A stretch of DNA of 8,972 bases. Source: UBA5399 sp964592125. Lineage in GTDB: Bacteria > Bacillota > Clostridia > Christensenellales > Christensenellaceae. Both the position numbers and the translations under genes were made by a program. Below, in pieces: positions 5,964 to 8,972 of the stretch. Within the stretch, counting starts at the first letter, position 1, and every line of letters begins with the position of its first letter. The stretch is from assembly GCA_964592125.1 (NCBI GenBank), contig CAZQBV010000098.1:1-8972 (forward strand), read 5' to 3'. Under the pieces are notes generated by a model. It was not told the DNA's origin. It saw nothing but the letters and a program-made list of their open reading frames with translations, and made no database searches.

Positions 5964-8921
5964 ATGAGCGATAAAATGACTCCCATAACACCAAGCAACT
6001 TATTGCAGCAAATTTTAACCGAGAAGGAACGCTACGGAACCATATTTGGCACTTTTAAATATTTTTATGCGAACAAAGCAAAAAACTTGCCATTGTTTGA
6101 CGGCAATTTGGAAGTGCCCTTTGGCCCGGCGGCAGGCCCGCACACGCAGTTGGCACAAAACATTGTGGCCTCCTATGTATGCGGCTCTCGCTTTTTTGAG
6201 CTGAAAACGGTGCAAACATTGGATGGTGAAGATCTTCCCGTATCCAAGCCCTGCATCCGCGCAGAGGACGAGTGCTACAATGTGGAATGGTCTACAGAAC
6301 TGACTGTGCCCAACGCACTGAATGAATATGTGAAAGCATGGTTTTTGCTAAAGTTGCTTTCCAAAGAATTTGGTTTTGGTTCGCCAGACGGATTCCTGTT
6401 CAACATGAGTGTGGGGTACGACTTCGAGGGGATTTCCTCCAAAAAGATAGACGATTATATAGAGGGCATGCGCGATGCCAGCCACCTTCCGGTGTGGCAG
6501 GAGTGCATTGCTGCCGCAATGGAGCATCTTCCGCAGTTCAAAAACATTGATGCGGCCTACATCCAATCCATTTCGCCCCAAGTTTCCGGCTCCATCACAC
6601 TTTCCACTTTGCATGGCTGCCCCCCCGCAGAAATTGAACGCATTGCCAGTTATCTGATTACAGAGAAAAAGCTGCACACCTATATAAAATGCAACCCCAC
6701 ACTGTTGGGATATGAATATGCCCGCAAAACAATGGACGATTTGGGCTTCGACTATATGGCGTTTGACGACCACCACTTCAAAAATGATTTGCAGTATAGC
6801 GATGCAGTGCCCATGATACAGCGCCTACAGGCACTGGCAAACAAAGGCGGCACCAGCTTTGGCGTAAAGCTAACCAACACCTTCCCTGTAAAAATTGCGC
6901 AGAACGAGCTGCCCGGCGAGGAAATGTATATGTCCGGTCGTTCTCTGTACCCTCTCACCATTTCTTTGGCCGACAGGTTAAGCAAGGAATTTGATGGCAA
7001 GCTGCGCATTTCTTTTTCCGGTGGTATTGATGCCTTCAACATTCAGGCGCTTTTCCATGCAGGTATTTGGCCCATCACATTGGCCACCACCTTGCTAAAA
7101 GCAGGCGGCTACAATCGTTTGCAGCAATTGGCACAGGAACTGTATGGCGAAAACTACAGCAGCTGGGCGGGCGTATCGCCACAGGCTGTGGAGGAATTGA
7201 AGAACCACGCGCTAAGTGACAATGCCTATCGCAAGCCCATAAAGCCCATACCCACGCGCAAAATGGCGGCAAAGGTGCCGCTGATAGACTGTTTTGCCGC
7301 CCCCTGCAAGGATGGCTGCCCCATTGGGCAGGATATCCCCACCTATGTGAAGCTGGCGGGCGAAGGCAAGTATTTGGAAGCATTGCAGGTTATTGTGGAA
7401 AAAAACCCACTGCCCTTTATGACAGGCACCATATGCACACATCATTGCATGGACAAATGCACACGCAATTTCTATGAACAGCCTGTGGATATTCGCGGCA
7501 CAAAGCTTTTGGCGGCAGAGCAAGCGTTCACCGCCCTGCTGAATACCATAGAGCCACCCGAAAAAACAGGTGAGCGCACTGCTATTATTGGCGGAGGTGG
7601 GGCTGGTCTGGCAGTTGCTTATTTTCTAGCAAAGCGTGGCGTGCCCGTTACCCTATTCGAAAAGGACAAGGAGCTGGGCGGCATTGTGCGCAATGTAGTA
7701 CCCGCATTCCGCGTTCCCGATTCTGTTGTGGAAAAAGACGTACAGTTGGTGGAAAAGCTGGGTGTGGAATTTGTAACCGGAATGCCTGCCCCCAGCATAG
7801 CCGAGCTTCAGGCACAGGGCTTCCTGCACATTGTGTTGGCCATTGGCGCCTACCAAAAGGGAACCGTACAATTGCAAAATGGCAGTGTAACAAACGTAAT
7901 TGATTTTCTAACACAGTTTCGTGCGGGAACCGTTGGTTCGCTGGGCGAGGATGTGGTGATAATAGGCGGTGGCAACACTGCAATGGACGCTGCCCGTGCT
8001 GCCAAACGTGTGCAGGGCGTGCAAAATGTTCGGCTGGTATACCGCCGTACCAAGCGCTATATGCCCGCGGATGAAGAGGAATTGCAAGAGGCGCTGACAG
8101 ACGGCGTGGAATTTATGGAGCTGCTTTCCCCGCTTTCATTGGAAGATGGCATGCTTACCTGCCAAAAGATGGTTCTGGGCGCACCGGACGAATCCGGACG
8201 GCGCAGCCCTGTGGCTTCGGACGAAACAGTAAAGATACCTGCCAACACCGTAATTGCAGCGGGGGGCGAGAGGGTGGATGCAGCCTATTTACAGCAAAAC
8301 GGAATTATTGTGGAACAAAACGGCCGTGCGCTGGTGGATAGTTCCCTGCAAACCAGCCAGCCAAATGTGTATATTGCAGGTGATGCAAACCGTGGCCCCG
8401 CCACCATTGTGGAAGCCATTGCAGACGCAGCGCAAATTGCAAACGCCATTTGCACCGCGCCACCGCAAAACGAGCATGCCGATACCGATGTGGCAGCCGC
8501 CCGTTCCAAAAAAGGCATACTGCAATATGCCTGCGATGCCGAATGCGAAGCACAACGCTGTCTGGCTTGCGATACCGTGTGTGAATGCTGCGTGGATGTT
8601 TGCCCCAACCGCGCCAATGTTAGCATATTGGTGAATGGTCGCCCACAAATACTGCATGTGGATGCGCTGTGTAACGAGTGTGGCAACTGCGAAACCTTCT
8701 GCCCCTATTCCAGCGCGCCCTACTTGGATAAGTTCACACTATTTGCAAACAAAGCCGATTTTAACAACAGCAAAAACGAAGGCTTTGTGGTGCTGGAAAA
8801 CGATCAATTCCTCATCCGGCTGGCGGGCAAAGAGTTCGACACCACGCAAGAGGGCAACCTTCCGCAAGATTTGGGCAAACTGATGAATGCAGTTGTGAAT
8901 CACTACGCCTATTTGATCTAG
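5964..8921 (+). CDS. ygfK: YgfK, multidomain FMN/FAD/Fe-S oxidoreductase (putative selenate reductase subunit family)
   Basis: A 985-residue soluble protein (E. coli YgfK is a little over 1000) with three modules. Residues 1 to about 430 form a dihydroorotate-dehydrogenase-like barrel: FGPAAGPHTQL (53-63), FFELKTVQ (77-84), STLHGCPP (214-221), FGVKLTNT (299-306), GEEMYMSGR (318-326) and SFSGGID (350-356). Residues 440-840 are GltD/PreT-like: cysteines 443, 448, 452, 491, 495 and 499, an FAD site IIGGGGAG (541-548), an NAD(P)H site IIGGGNTAMD (666-675), and IAGDANRGPATIVEA (804-818). Residues 857-914 are ferredoxin-like with CVDVCPNRANVS and CNECGNCETFCP. The selenate label comes from an E. 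coli phenotype and may not be its true role; the architecture fits NAD(P)H-driven reduction of a purine or pyrimidine-like ring (inference). AGGGG at 5951-5955 is 8 nt before the start, and the MxDxM start resembles E. coli. No signal peptide or membrane segment is seen. Stop TAG at 8919-8921. Confidence 0.95.
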   Translation: MSDKMTPITPSNLLQQILTEKERYGTIFGTFKYFYANKAKNLPLFDGNLEVPFGPAAGPHTQLAQNIVASYVCGSRFFELKTVQTLDGEDLPVSKPCIRAEDECYNVEWSTELTVPNALNEYVKAWFLLKLLSKEFGFGSPDGFLFNMSVGYDFEGISSKKIDDYIEGMRDASHLPVWQECIAAAMEHLPQFKNIDAAYIQSISPQVSGSITLSTLHGCPPAEIERIASYLITEKKLHTYIKCNPTLLGYEYARKTMDDLGFDYMAFDDHHFKNDLQYSDAVPMIQRLQALANKGGTSFGVKLTNTFPVKIAQNELPGEEMYMSGRSLYPLTISLADRLSKEFDGKLRISFSGGIDAFNIQALFHAGIWPITLATTLLKAGGYNRLQQLAQELYGENYSSWAGVSPQAVEELKNHALSDNAYRKPIKPIPTRKMAAKVPLIDCFAAPCKDGCPIGQDIPTYVKLAGEGKYLEALQVIVEKNPLPFMTGTICTHHCMDKCTRNFYEQPVDIRGTKLLAAEQAFTALLNTIEPPEKTGERTAIIGGGGAGLAVAYFLAKRGVPVTLFEKDKELGGIVRNVVPAFRVPDSVVEKDVQLVEKLGVEFVTGMPAPSIAELQAQGFLHIVLAIGAYQKGTVQLQNGSVTNVIDFLTQFRAGTVGSLGEDVVIIGGGNTAMDAARAAKRVQGVQNVRLVYRRTKRYMPADEEELQEALTDGVEFMELLSPLSLEDGMLTCQKMVLGAPDESGRRSPVASDETVKIPANTVIAAGGERVDAAYLQQNGIIVEQNGRALVDSSLQTSQPNVYIAGDANRGPATIVEAIADAAQIANAICTAPPQNEHADTDVAAARSKKGILQYACDAECEAQRCLACDTVCECCVDVCPNRANVSILVNGRPQILHVDALCNECGNCETFCPYSSAPYLDKFTLFANKADFNNSKNEGFVVLENDQFLIRLAGKEFDTTQEGNLPQDLGKLMNAVVNHYAYLI

Positions 8922-8972
8922 GGCGATACCGCACAGAAATCGAGTCGTTGGCATCGCGAAGGATTTTTGTGT

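Noticed and set aside
8922..8972. Possible terminator after ygfK
   Set aside because: Only a 5-bp GCGAT/ATCGC pairing with a 25-nt loop can be drawn before ATTTTTG; too weak, and the window ends here.
1..8972. Search for CRISPR arrays, tRNA/rRNA genes, insertion sequences and attachment sites
   Set aside because: No regularly spaced direct repeats, RNA gene signatures, transposase frames or flanking terminal repeats were seen.

Overview
This window carries part of the gene set usually described around selenium-dependent molybdenum hydroxylases. In gut anaerobes the same set has been linked to anaerobic uric acid and purine breakdown. Five full genes and one partial gene are clear: ygeW (partial), ygeY, dpaL/ygeX and a YheO-type regulator on the minus strand, and ssnA and ygfK on the plus strand. 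Products resemble E. coli YgeW, YgeY, YgeX/DpaL, SsnA and YgfK at motif level, as judged by eye from memory. The YheO-type regulator, strong AGGAGG-type ribosome binding sites, AT-rich intergenic regions and medium-GC coding sequence suggest an anaerobic Bacillota (Clostridia, probably gut or rumen). That assignment is inference.

Layout. On the minus strand, from 4065 down to the left edge, runs a probable operon: regulator (4065-3430), diaminopropionate ammonia-lyase (3336-2134), YgeY-family M20 hydrolase (2099-900) and knotted carbamoyltransferase YgeW (852 to beyond position 1). A 367-bp AT-rich control region (4066-4432) separates it from plus-strand ssnA (4433-5770). After a 193-bp gap with a strong hairpin comes ygfK (5964-8921). 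The last 51 bases hold nothing I can support.

How the genes may work together (known families, inferred order). YgfK is a large flavin/iron-sulfur protein with a dihydroorotate-dehydrogenase-like barrel, a GltD-like NAD(P)H/FAD module and a ferredoxin tail; it is a good candidate for reducing a purine-type ring or intermediate. SsnA (amidohydrolase) and YgeY (M20 hydrolase) would open C-N or amide bonds. YgeW would take a carbamoyl group off a ureido intermediate as carbamoyl phosphate. DpaL converts 2,3-diaminopropionate to pyruvate and ammonia. The molybdenum hydroxylase (xdhD type), hyuA and a carbamate kinase are not in the window and may lie outside it.

The most interesting non-coding feature is a perfect 12-4-12 palindrome (4211-4238). 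It sits midway between two good divergent sigma-A-type promoters, with its centre about 60 bp upstream of both predicted transcription starts. It could be a single activator site serving both arms of the cluster.
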